Part shown: positions 50,015 through 58,225 of the stretch, in pieces | How positions within the stretch are numbered: position 1 is the first letter of the stretch | Layout: every line of letters begins with the position of its first letter | NCBI GenBank assembly: GCA_036503775.1 | Contig: DASXWH010000269.1 | Coordinates: forward strand, 7,628 to 71,627 | Source of the DNA: Ohtaekwangia sp036503775 | GTDB taxonomy: Bacteria > Bacteroidota > Bacteroidia > Cytophagales > Cyclobacteriaceae | Reading direction: 5' to 3' | DNA length: 64,000 nt | The notes under the pieces: generated by a model | Seen by the model: the letters and a program-made list of their open reading frames with translations, nothing else | Database searches by the model: none | Told to the model about the DNA's origin: nothing | Made by a program: the position numbers and the translations under genes

Positions 50015-51013
50015 TTATTGAACGGGGTAGTAAATTTCCGTGGTCCACTGTGCCGTGTCTTTAACTACTCCCGGGTCGGTGACATAAACTTCCATCGGGG
50101 CTCCGTTCATCTGAAGCTTTTTGTACTCTACAAATTGCACAATTTGATTGTGTGTATCGATCATGGTGGCATAGTCACCTTTATGAACCGCTTTCAGGAA
50201 TTTTCCACCGGTTGTTTTTTCCACTTTGTATTTAGCCGGCACCTTGGCATTGGCAGCCACTGGTAAAGCACAAACCATATCCATGGATTCTTCAGAATAT
50301 GCAGGATATAGTGCAAACGGATAACCGGCCAATTGAACTTTGGATTTTGCCAGACCATTCATCAGTTCACCATACATCTTTCCCATTTGTGCACTGATGG
50401 CTGCCGGATCTTTTGGACTCATGGTGGTGGTAAGGCTCACATAACTTATGGGAGAAAGATTTTCTTCCGTTATCTCTACCGTGAATTTAGGCTTGGCTTC
50501 CGCGATCTCTTTCAGTTTCTGCAGATCATATTCAAGGGCTTTATCCATTTCAGACTTCATGAACAGTGCACCGACCCAGCGCATGACCGGATTCATACCC
50601 ATATCGGTTTCGAAACCCATAGTGAGTTTGGTGCTGTCACCAGACGGTTCAAAAGTGTACCAGGTTTGTGCCGTTCCCTGCTCCATAAAGTCGAGGTTTG
50701 TCTTGATGGATTTGTCGGGTATACTTTCCGTAATGGTAGCTTTTCCTTTACCGGATTCCTCACCATCCCAGCTGTAGGTTCCATTCACACCGGATTTAAC
50801 ATCTCCGTAAACAACCGTCATGTTTCCTTTGTAGAGGTTGCTCCAGTATTCCCAGTTTGCCCACCGGTCAAGGTTATTGATCTCCTCAAATGAACTGGCA
50901 GCAGGTGCGTTGATGGTGATGCTTCTTGAAACTGAAAACTCGCGAGGTAAGAGATAGCCTCCGAGTATAACAACGACAAGAATTCCCAGGATCAGCAGAA
51001 TAATCTTTTTCAT
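50015..51013 (-). CDS. SRPBCC domain plus GyrI-like domain protein
   Basis: A 332-residue protein. One N-terminal span (residues 4-22, ILLILGILVVVILGGYLL). Residues 30-160 form an SRPBCC (START-like) domain (ITINAPAASSFEEINNLDRWANWEYWSNLY, GYxF-type strands with SIPDKSIKTNLDF), and residues about 175-332 a GyrI-like/AraC-effector domain (ISYVSLTTTMSPKDPAAISAQMGKMYGELMNGLAKSKVQLAGYPFALYPAYSEESMDMVCALPVA, AVHKGDYATMIDTHNQIVQFV). Both are small-ligand-binding folds. A combined membrane-attached protein of this type is common in Bacteroidota. The ligand is unknown. Confidence 0.82.
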   Translation of the reverse strand: MKKIILLILGILVVVILGGYLLPREFSVSRSITINAPAASSFEEINNLDRWANWEYWSNLYKGNMTVVYGDVKSGVNGTYSWDGEESGKGKATITESIPDKSIKTNLDFMEQGTAQTWYTFEPSGDSTKLTMGFETDMGMNPVMRWVGALFMKSEMDKALEYDLQKLKEIAEAKPKFTVEITEENLSPISYVSLTTTMSPKDPAAISAQMGKMYGELMNGLAKSKVQLAGYPFALYPAYSEESMDMVCALPVAANAKVPAKYKVEKTTGGKFLKAVHKGDYATMIDTHNQIVQFVEYKKLQMNGAPMEVYVTDPGVVKDTAQWTTEIYYPVQ

Positions 51014-51126
51014 ATGTAATCAGGTTTTGGTGGGGCCATGAATGTACGAATAATAAGCTTTCGAAAACGTTTGCAATTGTCTTGAAAAATCCGAAAATTT
51101 ATCAAAACCTAAATCATCCCATACGT

Positions 51127-51597
51127 ATGAGCTTGTTCACAAATCCTAACCGCATTCCAGAGAATTACGGCATTAAGATCGCAGTCGGCTTAATCGTTTT
51201 TTTTATCGTCATGAAGTTTGCCGGGTTCGCGCACCACATTGAACTGCGCCTGTTGAATCTGGTAATACTTGCTGCCGGTGTATACCTTGCTCTGAAGAAA
51301 TTCAAAGAGACACATAAAGACAACCTGAACTACTTTCGGGGACTGATCACGGGCGTTGCCACGGCAGGTATAGGCTCATTGATTTTTGGTGCGTTCCTGT
51401 TTTTCTATATGCGCTTCGATTCAGATATGATGGAATCCATCCGTGCCAATGAGCAGATGGGAAGACACCTTAATCCCTACATGGCCGCATTCATTGTTGT
51501 ACTGGAGGGTTTCTTTTCCGGTTTGCTGGTAACCTTCGTGTTGCTGAACTGGGTTAATACGGATGATGTGAACGATCCCCAAGGTGTATCGAAATAA
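51127..51597 (+). CDS. DUF4199 domain-containing membrane protein (copy 3)
   Basis: ATG 51127 (MSLFTNPNRIPENYGIKIAVGLIVF) is chosen because the upstream TTG at 51082 reads an unusual lead. The 156-residue product has the same four-span layout as the two DUF4199 genes at 21-22 kb: GIKIAVGLIVFFIVMKFAG, LRLLNLVILAAGVYLALKKFKETHKDN, YFRGLITGVATAGIGSLIFGAFLFFY and MAAFIVVLEGFFSGLLVTFVLL. Its hydrophilic loop between spans 3 and 4 is shorter. It lies alone and is ended by a terminator. Confidence 0.7.
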   Translation: MSLFTNPNRIPENYGIKIAVGLIVFFIVMKFAGFAHHIELRLLNLVILAAGVYLALKKFKETHKDNLNYFRGLITGVATAGIGSLIFGAFLFFYMRFDSDMMESIRANEQMGRHLNPYMAAFIVVLEGFFSGLLVTFVLLNWVNTDDVNDPQGVSK

Positions 51598-51621
51598 CGG
51601 TTGGTAATCTATAATCTACGC

Positions 51622-51655
51622 AAGTCCGGTGAAATTCATTTTGCCGGACTTTTTT
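51622..51655 (+). terminator. Terminator after the third DUF4199 gene
   Basis: AAGTCCGG (51622-51629) pairs with CCGGACTT (51644-51651), with five further weak pairs towards a TTCA loop, and a T run to 51655 follows. The gene's stop codon lies 25 bases upstream. It also separates the convergent DUF2071 gene. Confidence 0.88.
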
Positions 51656-51682
51656 AATGTCGTTTCCCGCAGGAAATGAATT

Positions 51683-52393
51683 TCAGATCTTCCTTCCACC
51701 GTTCACCTTTATCTCAGAACCTTCAGCCAGAAATACAGAGACTGGCTTTTGATGATTCAGAAATTCAAATGTCTTCCCATAAAGTAATCCGAAGTCAACA
51801 TCAATGATGTGAGACTGAGTCTTATAAATTTTCCACCGCGGATGTTCTACCTGGTACTCTGATGTTGTTATTGAATTGATCCGGGTATATCCCCAGTAAT
51901 GCTCCGTGATGAATTCTTCTTCACTGCTTGCGTTAATATCAGACGATGTCAGACTTGTGGTCACTGAAAGCGAATGCCACCGGTTTTTTTTCCATTTATA
52001 GGTTATTTGAAGTGTATCCTGATCCTGAATCCAGGTGTGAGCCATCTTCATGGTTTCATAATGTTCGCCATACACCGTGTTGGCTACAAACGTAAGGGCG
52101 GGTTTGGGTACGATCTCCTTTATGAAGACCACACCCCGTTTCCATTCTTGCCCTTCTTTATAACGAACATAGAACCTCAGGTTTACTTCTTCAAAATTGA
52201 TATGAAATGGAATGCGGATTCCCTTGATCGAAGTATTCAGAAACATAAAACCCACCAGACTGACATAGCATTGATTGTTCCATAGGTCCAGTTCTGTCTT
52301 TGCCGGCAAAAAAGGTGTCAGGATTTTTTTGTCGATAACATAGTTAGCCATCGCCAGTTTTCGCCATTCCGCTTTCAGAAATGTATTTGCCAT
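51683..52393 (-). CDS. DUF2071 domain-containing protein (YqjF-like)
   Basis: A 236-residue soluble protein matching DUF2071: FLKAEWRKLAMANYVIDKKILTPFLPAKTELDLWNNQCYVSLVGFMF at the N-terminus, FHINFEEVNLRFYVRYKEGQEWKRGVVFIKEIVPKPALTFVANTVYGE in the middle, and KWKKNRWHSLSV before a C-terminal part. The family resembles acetoacetate decarboxylase-like folds and is of unknown activity. No signal peptide. It is convergent with the third DUF4199 gene. Confidence 0.8.
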   Translation of the reverse strand: MANTFLKAEWRKLAMANYVIDKKILTPFLPAKTELDLWNNQCYVSLVGFMFLNTSIKGIRIPFHINFEEVNLRFYVRYKEGQEWKRGVVFIKEIVPKPALTFVANTVYGEHYETMKMAHTWIQDQDTLQITYKWKKNRWHSLSVTTSLTSSDINASSEEEFITEHYWGYTRINSITTSEYQVEHPRWKIYKTQSHIIDVDFGLLYGKTFEFLNHQKPVSVFLAEGSEIKVNGGRKI

Positions 52394-52549
52394 GATTGTA
52401 TTAAGTTCGATAATGAGGACATCTCATCCGGTTTTTGAACACCTGATAATCGGAAGGATTGTCTTCCTGTAGTTTTATTTAAATTGCACCGCATCATGAC
52501 AACCTGCTGTAAGGATACATGAATACTCAGTCAATGTAACGAATCCAGT

Positions 52550-53848
52550 ATGAGATATAAAACCATTCCGAAAGCGCTCTTTGAAGAAAATCGCAAACGC
52601 CTTGTTAAAGAATTGAAGCCAAATTCAGTTGTGGTGGTAAATTCAAATGACATCATGCCCACCAACTCTGATGGTACGATGGGCTTTCGGCAGAACAGCG
52701 ATCTGTTTCACCTGACGGGTGCCGACCAGGAAGAAAGTATCCTGGTGTTGTGTCCTGATTTTCCGGATAAAAAATATCGGGAAGTACTTTTCCTGCGCGA
52801 AACCAGCGAGCACATCGCCATATGGGAAGGACATAAGTTCACCAAAGAAGAGGCACGTGAGATCAGTGGCATCGAAACCGTATTGTGGGTCTCTGAATTT
52901 CCACGGCTGTTCAATACCATTATGGTGATGGGTGATACGGAACATGTATACCTCAACACCAATGATCATTACCGTGCCGATGTAGCGGTTGAAAGCCGTG
53001 AAGCACGCTTTGTGAAGTCCTGCCAGGAAAAGTATCCCCTGCACAAGTATGAAAGGCTGGCTCCGATCATGCACCGGTTGCGCAGTGTGAAATCCAAATT
53101 TGAAATTGATCTGTTGCAGGAAGCCTGTGACATAACGGAGAAAGGATTTCGCAGAGTGCTGAAGTTTGTGAAGCCTGGCGTGAAAGAATATGAAATTGAA
53201 GCGGAGTGGATCCATGAATTTATCCGGAATGGTTCGCGCGGTTTTGCGTATCAGCCGATCATAGCGTCAGGGGCGAGCTCATGCGTGTTGCACTATATTG
53301 AAAACAATAAGGCATGTAAAGCCGGAGATGTGCTGCTGCTGGATGTGGGTGCCGAGTACGCCAACTACAATGCAGACCTTACCCGCACGATTCCAGTTAG
53401 TGGAAAATTCACCAAGCGCCAGCGTGATGTGTATGATGCTGTGTTACGCGTACATCGTGAAGCGTGCAAGATGCTGAAGGTAGGCGAGAAGTATTTTGAA
53501 TATCATAAGGAAGTTCAGCAGATCATGGAGAGTGAACTGGTTGGATTAAAGCTGATCGATAAAAAAGACCTGAAGAACCAGGACAAGAACAAGCCCCTCT
53601 TTATGAAATATTTTATGCACGGCACCGGCCATCAACTGGGACTTGATGTACACGATGTGGGCAGCATGTACCATAAGATGAAAGAGGGACAGGTGTGGAC
53701 CGTAGAGCCTGGTATTTATATTCGTGAAGAAGGATTAGGTATCCGGATTGAAAACAATGTGATGATCAAAAAGAATGGTGTGCTTGACCTGATGAAGAAC
53801 ATCCCGATTGAAGCGGAGGAGATTGAGGAGATAATGAATGGCCGATAA
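52550..53848 (+). CDS. pepP: Xaa-Pro aminopeptidase (aminopeptidase P)
   Basis: A 432-residue M24B metallopeptidase that removes the N-terminal residue before proline. Metal ligands: LLLDVGAEYANYNADLTRT (two aspartates), FMHGTGHQLGLDVHDVG (histidine), TVEPGIYI and IRIENNVMI (two glutamates). The N-terminal domain (residues 1-170) is the usual aminopeptidase P accessory fold. No signal peptide, so it is cytoplasmic. The TonB-C gene begins 52 bases after its stop (53901), although that frame is open from 53838 inside it. Confidence 0.93.
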   Translation: MRYKTIPKALFEENRKRLVKELKPNSVVVVNSNDIMPTNSDGTMGFRQNSDLFHLTGADQEESILVLCPDFPDKKYREVLFLRETSEHIAIWEGHKFTKEEAREISGIETVLWVSEFPRLFNTIMVMGDTEHVYLNTNDHYRADVAVESREARFVKSCQEKYPLHKYERLAPIMHRLRSVKSKFEIDLLQEACDITEKGFRRVLKFVKPGVKEYEIEAEWIHEFIRNGSRGFAYQPIIASGASSCVLHYIENNKACKAGDVLLLDVGAEYANYNADLTRTIPVSGKFTKRQRDVYDAVLRVHREACKMLKVGEKYFEYHKEVQQIMESELVGLKLIDKKDLKNQDKNKPLFMKYFMHGTGHQLGLDVHDVGSMYHKMKEGQVWTVEPGIYIREEGLGIRIENNVMIKKNGVLDLMKNIPIEAEEIEEIMNGR

Positions 53849-53900
53849 ACTAATTTATAGTGAAGATGTGCAAAGTGTATCCAGAGTTAAGCAATCCTGT

Positions 53901-54881
53901 ATGAAAGTATTGATTTGTGCAGTAATGTTTTTTGTGATGACTTCGGTAAATGGTCAGGATCTTATCATGCAGTATTTTGATCGCACCGGAAATGCAGTGG
54001 ATAAAAAAGAGGATAGCCATTTCTATGTTATTGGAAAACAAATGCTCTTTTTGGAAACCGCACAAGGCAAGCTGGATACGGTGGCAGGGTATGTGGATAC
54101 GGTAAACTCTTATTACACTGCTTCAGATGTTTTACGATCGCGTGAGGTATATAATGGAGATGGGATTCTTCAGGGAGAGTTCCTGACTTTTTATGAGAAC
54201 GGCATTCCCATGACTAAAACAACTTTTTTCGATGGAAGACGAATTGGTTATTTTATGAGCTGGTACTCTACCGGCAAACCACATAGTGTAACCCAGTTTC
54301 ACAAAGATGCCGGGCACTTCAGTCCATGGCCGGACAATGATTTTAAGATTGTCAATTACTGGGATTCAAAGGGAAAAAAGATTGTTGATAATGGAGAAGG
54401 ATTTTGTGACTGTTACTTCAGGGATGACAACTTTCATGAGAAGGGTAAAGTGAAGGGTGGTTTACGGGACTCGCTGTGGACCGGGTATTCCGGAGATGTC
54501 TTGTTATTCAATGAGCACTACACACAGGGTGCACTCGTAAGGGGTGAACGTTTTTACAAAGACCATAAGCAGGAGTATTTTTCTTTTGATACAAAAGCAG
54601 AATACAGGAGCGGTCCCACAGGCATGTATGCATTCATAAACCGAAATCTGAAGTATCCTTCCAATACCGGCAAGCCAAATGTTCAGGGTTCTGTGTTTGT
54701 TCAGTTTGTTGTAGAACGGGATGGAACGTTGACAGAGTTTCAGGTTGTGCAGGGAGTTGATCCTGCATTGGACAATGAAGCACTCCGGGTATTAAAGATG
54801 ATGCCACCGTGGACTCCGGCCTTGCAACGCGGAGAAGCGGTGCGAACCAAATTTATTGTGCCCGTCAAATTTATTTTGTGA
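53901..54881 (+). CDS. Exported protein with C-terminal TonB domain
   Basis: ATG 53901 gives a signal peptide (MKVLICAVMFFVMTSVNGQ); an ATG at 53838 would overlap pepP by 11 bases and add an unlikely lead. The 326-residue product has a MORN-like/antitoxin-repeat region (YNGDGILQGEFLTFYENGIPM, GRRIGYFMSWYSTGKPHSV) in the middle and a C-terminal TonB domain (about residues 240-326, VQGSVFVQFVVERDGTLTEFQVVQGVDPALDNEALRVLKMMPPW). Unlike TonB itself it has no inner-membrane anchor segment, so it is likely a free periplasmic or surface-associated protein. The RidA gene starts three bases after its stop. Confidence 0.8.
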   Translation: MKVLICAVMFFVMTSVNGQDLIMQYFDRTGNAVDKKEDSHFYVIGKQMLFLETAQGKLDTVAGYVDTVNSYYTASDVLRSREVYNGDGILQGEFLTFYENGIPMTKTTFFDGRRIGYFMSWYSTGKPHSVTQFHKDAGHFSPWPDNDFKIVNYWDSKGKKIVDNGEGFCDCYFRDDNFHEKGKVKGGLRDSLWTGYSGDVLLFNEHYTQGALVRGERFYKDHKQEYFSFDTKAEYRSGPTGMYAFINRNLKYPSNTGKPNVQGSVFVQFVVERDGTLTEFQVVQGVDPALDNEALRVLKMMPPWTPALQRGEAVRTKFIVPVKFIL

Positions 54882-54883
54882 TC

Positions 54884-55297
54884 ATGGATAAAGTTTTTTC
54901 TGATAAAGCCCCCGAACCGGTAGGTTCATACCCTCATGCGCGTAAGGCAGGCAACTTACTTTTCCTATCCGGTGTTGGTCCGCGTAAACGCGGCTCAAAA
55001 GAAATTCCGGGCGTAACACTGGATGCGAATGGAAAGATCATCAGCTACAACATCGAGCAGCAATGCCATGCCGTTTTTGAAAACGTGCGTCTGATCCTCG
55101 AAGCGTCAGGCTCACGCTGGGAGGATCTGATCGATGTAACGGTGTTTCTCACCAACATGAAGGATGACTTTGCTAGGTTCAATAAAATCTATGCAGAGTA
55201 CTTCAAAGAGAATCAGCCTTGTCGCACCACCGTTGAAGTGAATGCATTGCCCACACCGATTGCCATTGAGTTGAAGTGTATCGCACAGATCGGTTAA
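54884..55297 (+). CDS. RidA family protein, 2-aminomuconate deaminase-like
   Basis: ATG 54884 (MDKVFSDKAPEPVGSYPHARK) is used; the earlier open frame overlaps the TonB-C gene. The 137-residue product has the RidA/YjgF fold: LLFLSGVGPRKRG, ENVRLILEASGSRWEDLIDVTVFLTNM and PCRTTVEVNALPTPIAIELKCIA. The arginine that binds substrate carboxylates is RTTV. The VFSDKAPEPVGSYPHAR start resembles 2-aminomuconate deaminase (AmnD) of tryptophan/aminophenol degradation more than general RidA, as far as I recall. RidA proteins hydrolyse reactive enamines. No other such pathway gene is nearby. Its stop codon overlaps that of the convergent amidohydrolase gene. Confidence 0.82.
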   Translation: MDKVFSDKAPEPVGSYPHARKAGNLLFLSGVGPRKRGSKEIPGVTLDANGKIISYNIEQQCHAVFENVRLILEASGSRWEDLIDVTVFLTNMKDDFARFNKIYAEYFKENQPCRTTVEVNALPTPIAIELKCIAQIG

Positions 55298-56574
55298 GGT
55301 TTGTACACAACGCCTTCTTTCATCACGAAAGAAACGCTTTCCATTGTTTTGATATTTTTTAACGGGTTATCATCGGTAGCAACAATGTCAGCCAGTTTGC
55401 CCACCTCAAGTGTTCCGATCTTGTCGGCCATTCCGAGAATTCCAGCATTGATGATCGTAGCGGATTTGATGGCTTCGATGGCGGGCATTCCGGCTTCTAC
55501 CATGAATGTAAATTCTTTTCCATTTTCGCCATGTGGAAAAACGCCTGCGTCCGTACCAAACGCGATCCTCACTCCGCGTTTATAGGCTTTTCCAAAAGTC
55601 CGCTGGATCTGCGGACCAATCTCCAGGGCTTTGGGTACCACGAGCGGATGATAATATCCGGGTACCTTTGCCTGGTCGCCAACAAATCTTCCCGCGGTAA
55701 TGGTAGGCACATAGTAAGTACCCTTCTCGATCATAAGATCCATTACTTCTTCGGTCATTTTTGTGCCGTGTTCGATGGTGGTTATTCCGGCAAGTACTGC
55801 GCGCTTCATACCTTCTGCACCATGTGCGTGTGCTGCAGTATGCATGTTGTAATCTTTAGCTGTTTCAATAATAGCCTTCAGTTCTTCATCGGTGAACTGC
55901 GGACCACTTCCATCCTTCGCTATACTTAACACACCACCGGTTGCCGTGATCTTGATCAGGTCAGATCCGTCCTTATACCGTTGGCGCACGGCCTGTCGTG
56001 CATCTTCCGGACCATTGATTACGCCTTCTTTTGGTCCCGGATCCCCCATAAGGTCTTTGCGATAGCCGTTTGTCGGATCGGCATGACCTCCGGTAGTCGC
56101 AACGGATTTTCCGGCAGTGAAAATCCGCGGACCGGTAACGAGTCCCTGGTTGATCGCATTACGCAATGCGATGTTCACACCAGATCCACCCAGATCACGG
56201 ACGGAAGTGAAACCAGCCAGCAATGTTTTTTTAGCATACACGGTAGAACGAAAAGCGATATCAGCATCATTCAGGGTAAACCGTTGAAGGTTGATATCCT
56301 TGTTGGTTTCGTTTTCCAGGTGCACATGCATATCGATCAGTCCCGGCATCACCGTTTTTTTACTGAGGTCAATCACGTTGTCGTCTTTACCGGGTTTTGA
56401 AAAACCTTTCTCGACTGCGGTGATCTTATTTCCCTCAATGATGATGCTCATCTGTGGCTGTACATCATTCGTTTTGCCATCAATCAGGTTGCCACAATGG
56501 ATGATGGTGTGTTGTGCGGTAAGGGTGATGGTGGAGGTAAAAAAAATACAGAGGAGAGTATATATCTTTTTCAT
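55294..56574 (-). CDS. Exported metal-dependent amidohydrolase
   Basis: A 426-residue protein with a signal peptide (residues 1-20, ending LTAQ). Metal ligands: DMHVHLENE (HxH), DLIKITATGG (lysine that may be carbamylated), HTAAHAHGAEG (His), TTIEHGTKM (His) and GTDAGVFPHGENG (Asp). This is the imidazolonepropionase-like/prolidase-type amidohydrolase group. The substrate may be a peptide, lactam or imidazolone. The stop codons of this gene and of ridA overlap on opposite strands (55294-55297). TerB lies seven bases upstream. Confidence 0.9.
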   Translation of the reverse strand: MKKIYTLLCIFFTSTITLTAQHTIIHCGNLIDGKTNDVQPQMSIIIEGNKITAVEKGFSKPGKDDNVIDLSKKTVMPGLIDMHVHLENETNKDINLQRFTLNDADIAFRSTVYAKKTLLAGFTSVRDLGGSGVNIALRNAINQGLVTGPRIFTAGKSVATTGGHADPTNGYRKDLMGDPGPKEGVINGPEDARQAVRQRYKDGSDLIKITATGGVLSIAKDGSGPQFTDEELKAIIETAKDYNMHTAAHAHGAEGMKRAVLAGITTIEHGTKMTEEVMDLMIEKGTYYVPTITAGRFVGDQAKVPGYYHPLVVPKALEIGPQIQRTFGKAYKRGVRIAFGTDAGVFPHGENGKEFTFMVEAGMPAIEAIKSATIINAGILGMADKIGTLEVGKLADIVATDDNPLKNIKTMESVSFVMKEGVVYKP

Positions 56575-56581
56575 GCGCAGA

Positions 56582-56980
56582 TCAGGATTTCAAATGTTTT
56601 TCGGTCAGTCGCTTGATGTTTTCTTTTTCTTCTGCAGTCATAGCAGATGCCTTTACGTGCATGAGTAATTCAAACATAACCTCCTGATCATACCCCAGGG
56701 TGGTGGCGATCTTCGAACAGAAGAGCATCTCCTCCTTATACATGCGTTCGTCAATCTTCATCAGCTGCACCAGACTGAAAATACAATTGAATTTTTCTTC
56801 GGCTGAAAGATTCTGAGGCACAATCAATTCATGACGCTGATCAAAAAGCGGTTCGACCTGATCCGGATAAACCCCATTGGCGCGACCAATGTTAATAATG
56901 TAGTTTCTTTCGCGCGTGGCAACCGTGCCATCTATGCGGGCCAGGTTGATCAGCAATTTCATTTGTGAAAGATCCGCCAT
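56582..56980 (-). CDS. TerB-like protein
   Basis: A 132-residue helical protein with the TerB-like pattern: LLINLARIDGTVATRERNYIINIGRANG, QNLSAEEKFNCIFSLVQLMKIDERMYKEEMLFCSKIATTLGYD, containing the acidic residues (DG...E and DE...E) thought to bind metal ions in TerB. The family acts in tellurite resistance and phage or stress complexes, but many single TerB genes in Bacteroidota have no known role. It precedes the amidohydrolase by seven bases. Confidence 0.78.
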   Translation of the reverse strand: MADLSQMKLLINLARIDGTVATRERNYIINIGRANGVYPDQVEPLFDQRHELIVPQNLSAEEKFNCIFSLVQLMKIDERMYKEEMLFCSKIATTLGYDQEVMFELLMHVKASAMTAEEKENIKRLTEKHLKS

Positions 56981-57083
56981 AACTAAAAACTTTAAGGATA
57001 ACAGAATTTGGCATGCAAGGTACTATCGAATATCAATTTTTCAACCCACTGTTAGTGGCAAATAACCGATACCTTTAGGGACA

Positions 57084-57665
57084 ATGAACTTCCTGGCGCA
57101 TTTATATTTATCCGGTAATGACCCTGCTGTTATGGTCGGAAATTTTATCGGTGATTTTGTAAAGGGAAGGCACCTGCATGAGCAATTTGAACCGGGTATT
57201 GTGAAAGGTATTGAGCTGCACCGTGCTATTGATGCGTTTACCGACAAACATCCGGTGGTCAAACAAAGTAAAACGAGGCTTCGTGCAACATACCGTCATT
57301 TCGCTCCGGTGATCGTAGATGTGTTCTATGATCATTTCCTGGCGAAAGACTGGGCATTGTACCATCGTGAAAACCTTTCATTGTTCGCACGGAATGCGTA
57401 TGCCACGTTGAATACGTTCGACAACATACTTCCGGAACGTGTCAAACAAATGCTGCCGTATATGATTAACGGTAACTGGCTGGTGAACTATGCTCAGGTA
57501 GAAGGTATTCAGCGGGCCCTCACGGGAATGGCGAGACGATCACCATACGATTCCAAAATGGATGAGTCCGTGAATGACCTTCGTCAGCACTATACTGAGT
57601 TTAATACCGAGTTTGGATTGTTCTTTCCCGAGCTGGTAAAATTCTGTGACGATTTTCGGAAATAA
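57084..57665 (+). CDS. ACP phosphodiesterase-like protein (DUF479)
   Basis: A 193-residue protein of the AcpH/DUF479 family: MNFLAHLYLSGNDPAVMVGNFIGDFVKG at the N-terminus, GIELHRAIDAFTDKHPVVKQSKTRLRATYRHFAPVIVDVFYDHFLAKDW in the middle. The H..D residues resemble an HD-type metal site. The E. coli enzyme removes the phosphopantetheine arm from acyl carrier protein. The gene has no close operon partner; its 3' end runs directly into a palindromic repeat at 57662. Confidence 0.88.
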   Translation: MNFLAHLYLSGNDPAVMVGNFIGDFVKGRHLHEQFEPGIVKGIELHRAIDAFTDKHPVVKQSKTRLRATYRHFAPVIVDVFYDHFLAKDWALYHRENLSLFARNAYATLNTFDNILPERVKQMLPYMINGNWLVNYAQVEGIQRALTGMARRSPYDSKMDESVNDLRQHYTEFNTEFGLFFPELVKFCDDFRK

Positions 57666-57762
57666 CTTCTTCGTGATCCTTGGGGCCTTTGTGTCTTGGT
57701 GGCAAGGTATTCGAAACTTTCGCCACGAAGGCACCAAGAACGAAGTGCCACGAAGCGGATGA
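57662..57762. repeat. Long imperfect palindrome downstream of the AcpH-like gene
   Basis: Left arm 57679-57693 (CTTGGGGCCTTTGTG) pairs with right arm 57724-57738 (CACGAAGGCACCAAG) at 13 of 15 positions; outer TTCGTG and CACGAAG words add a second arm pair. Elements of this wording (the CGAAGGCACCAAG / CTTTGTGTCTTGGTGGC type) are dispersed between genes in many environmental bacteria. Confidence 0.65.
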
Positions 57763-57795
57763 GAATTTGTATTTTAGCGCGAATATTTTTTTGCT

Positions 57796-58161
57796 ATGCA
57801 CAATGATCCGGAATTAAACGGTAAGTATTTAGGAACCATCTCTCAGGATTTTGTAAAAGTATCAGATGCCCTTAAAGAAGCTTCTTACCAGATCCGGAAA
57901 GCAGGTTTTGCTTACCCGATCTTTGCGATCTGCAAAGATGCTCAACCGATCGGTCAGTTACTCTTTGACCGGATCGCGCATCAGACCGAATGGAATTACT
58001 TTGCATCTTTCATGGATGAATTTGTTCAGCGTGAACTGATTGAAAAAGACAAAGTAGAGGAATTTGAAAAAGCCTATAAAGACCCGGATGAGTTTGCCTG
58101 CCTGTTCGTGATTGACAAAGAGTTTACCAATTTTGTCTTTATTCCGTATCCGGAAGATTAA
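57796..58161 (+). CDS. Conserved protein of unknown function
   Basis: A 121-residue acidic soluble protein: GTISQDFVKVSDALKEASYQIRKAGFAYPIFAICKD, then WNYFASFMDEFVQRELIEKDKVEEFEKAYKDPDEFACLFVIDKEFTNFVFIPYPED. It has a conserved look (few gaps, aromatic-rich ends) and I recall a similar Bacteroidota family, but no domain name. No signal peptide. It is bordered by two repeat elements and no operon partner. Confidence 0.6.
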   Translation: MHNDPELNGKYLGTISQDFVKVSDALKEASYQIRKAGFAYPIFAICKDAQPIGQLLFDRIAHQTEWNYFASFMDEFVQRELIEKDKVEEFEKAYKDPDEFACLFVIDKEFTNFVFIPYPED

Positions 58162-58225
58162 AAGTTTCAGATTCCAGATTTCAAATTCCAATTTGGATGA
58201 AACCTGAATTTGGAATGAATTCTAT
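58161..58225. repeat. Imperfect palindrome at the end of the thiL gene
   Basis: The words ATTCCAGATTTCA and AAATTCCAATTTGG on the left pair imperfectly with CTGAATTTGGAATGAATT on the right. It sits between the convergent 57796 gene and thiL, and overlaps neither except the last bases. Probably a transcription barrier or dispersed repeat. Confidence 0.45.
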
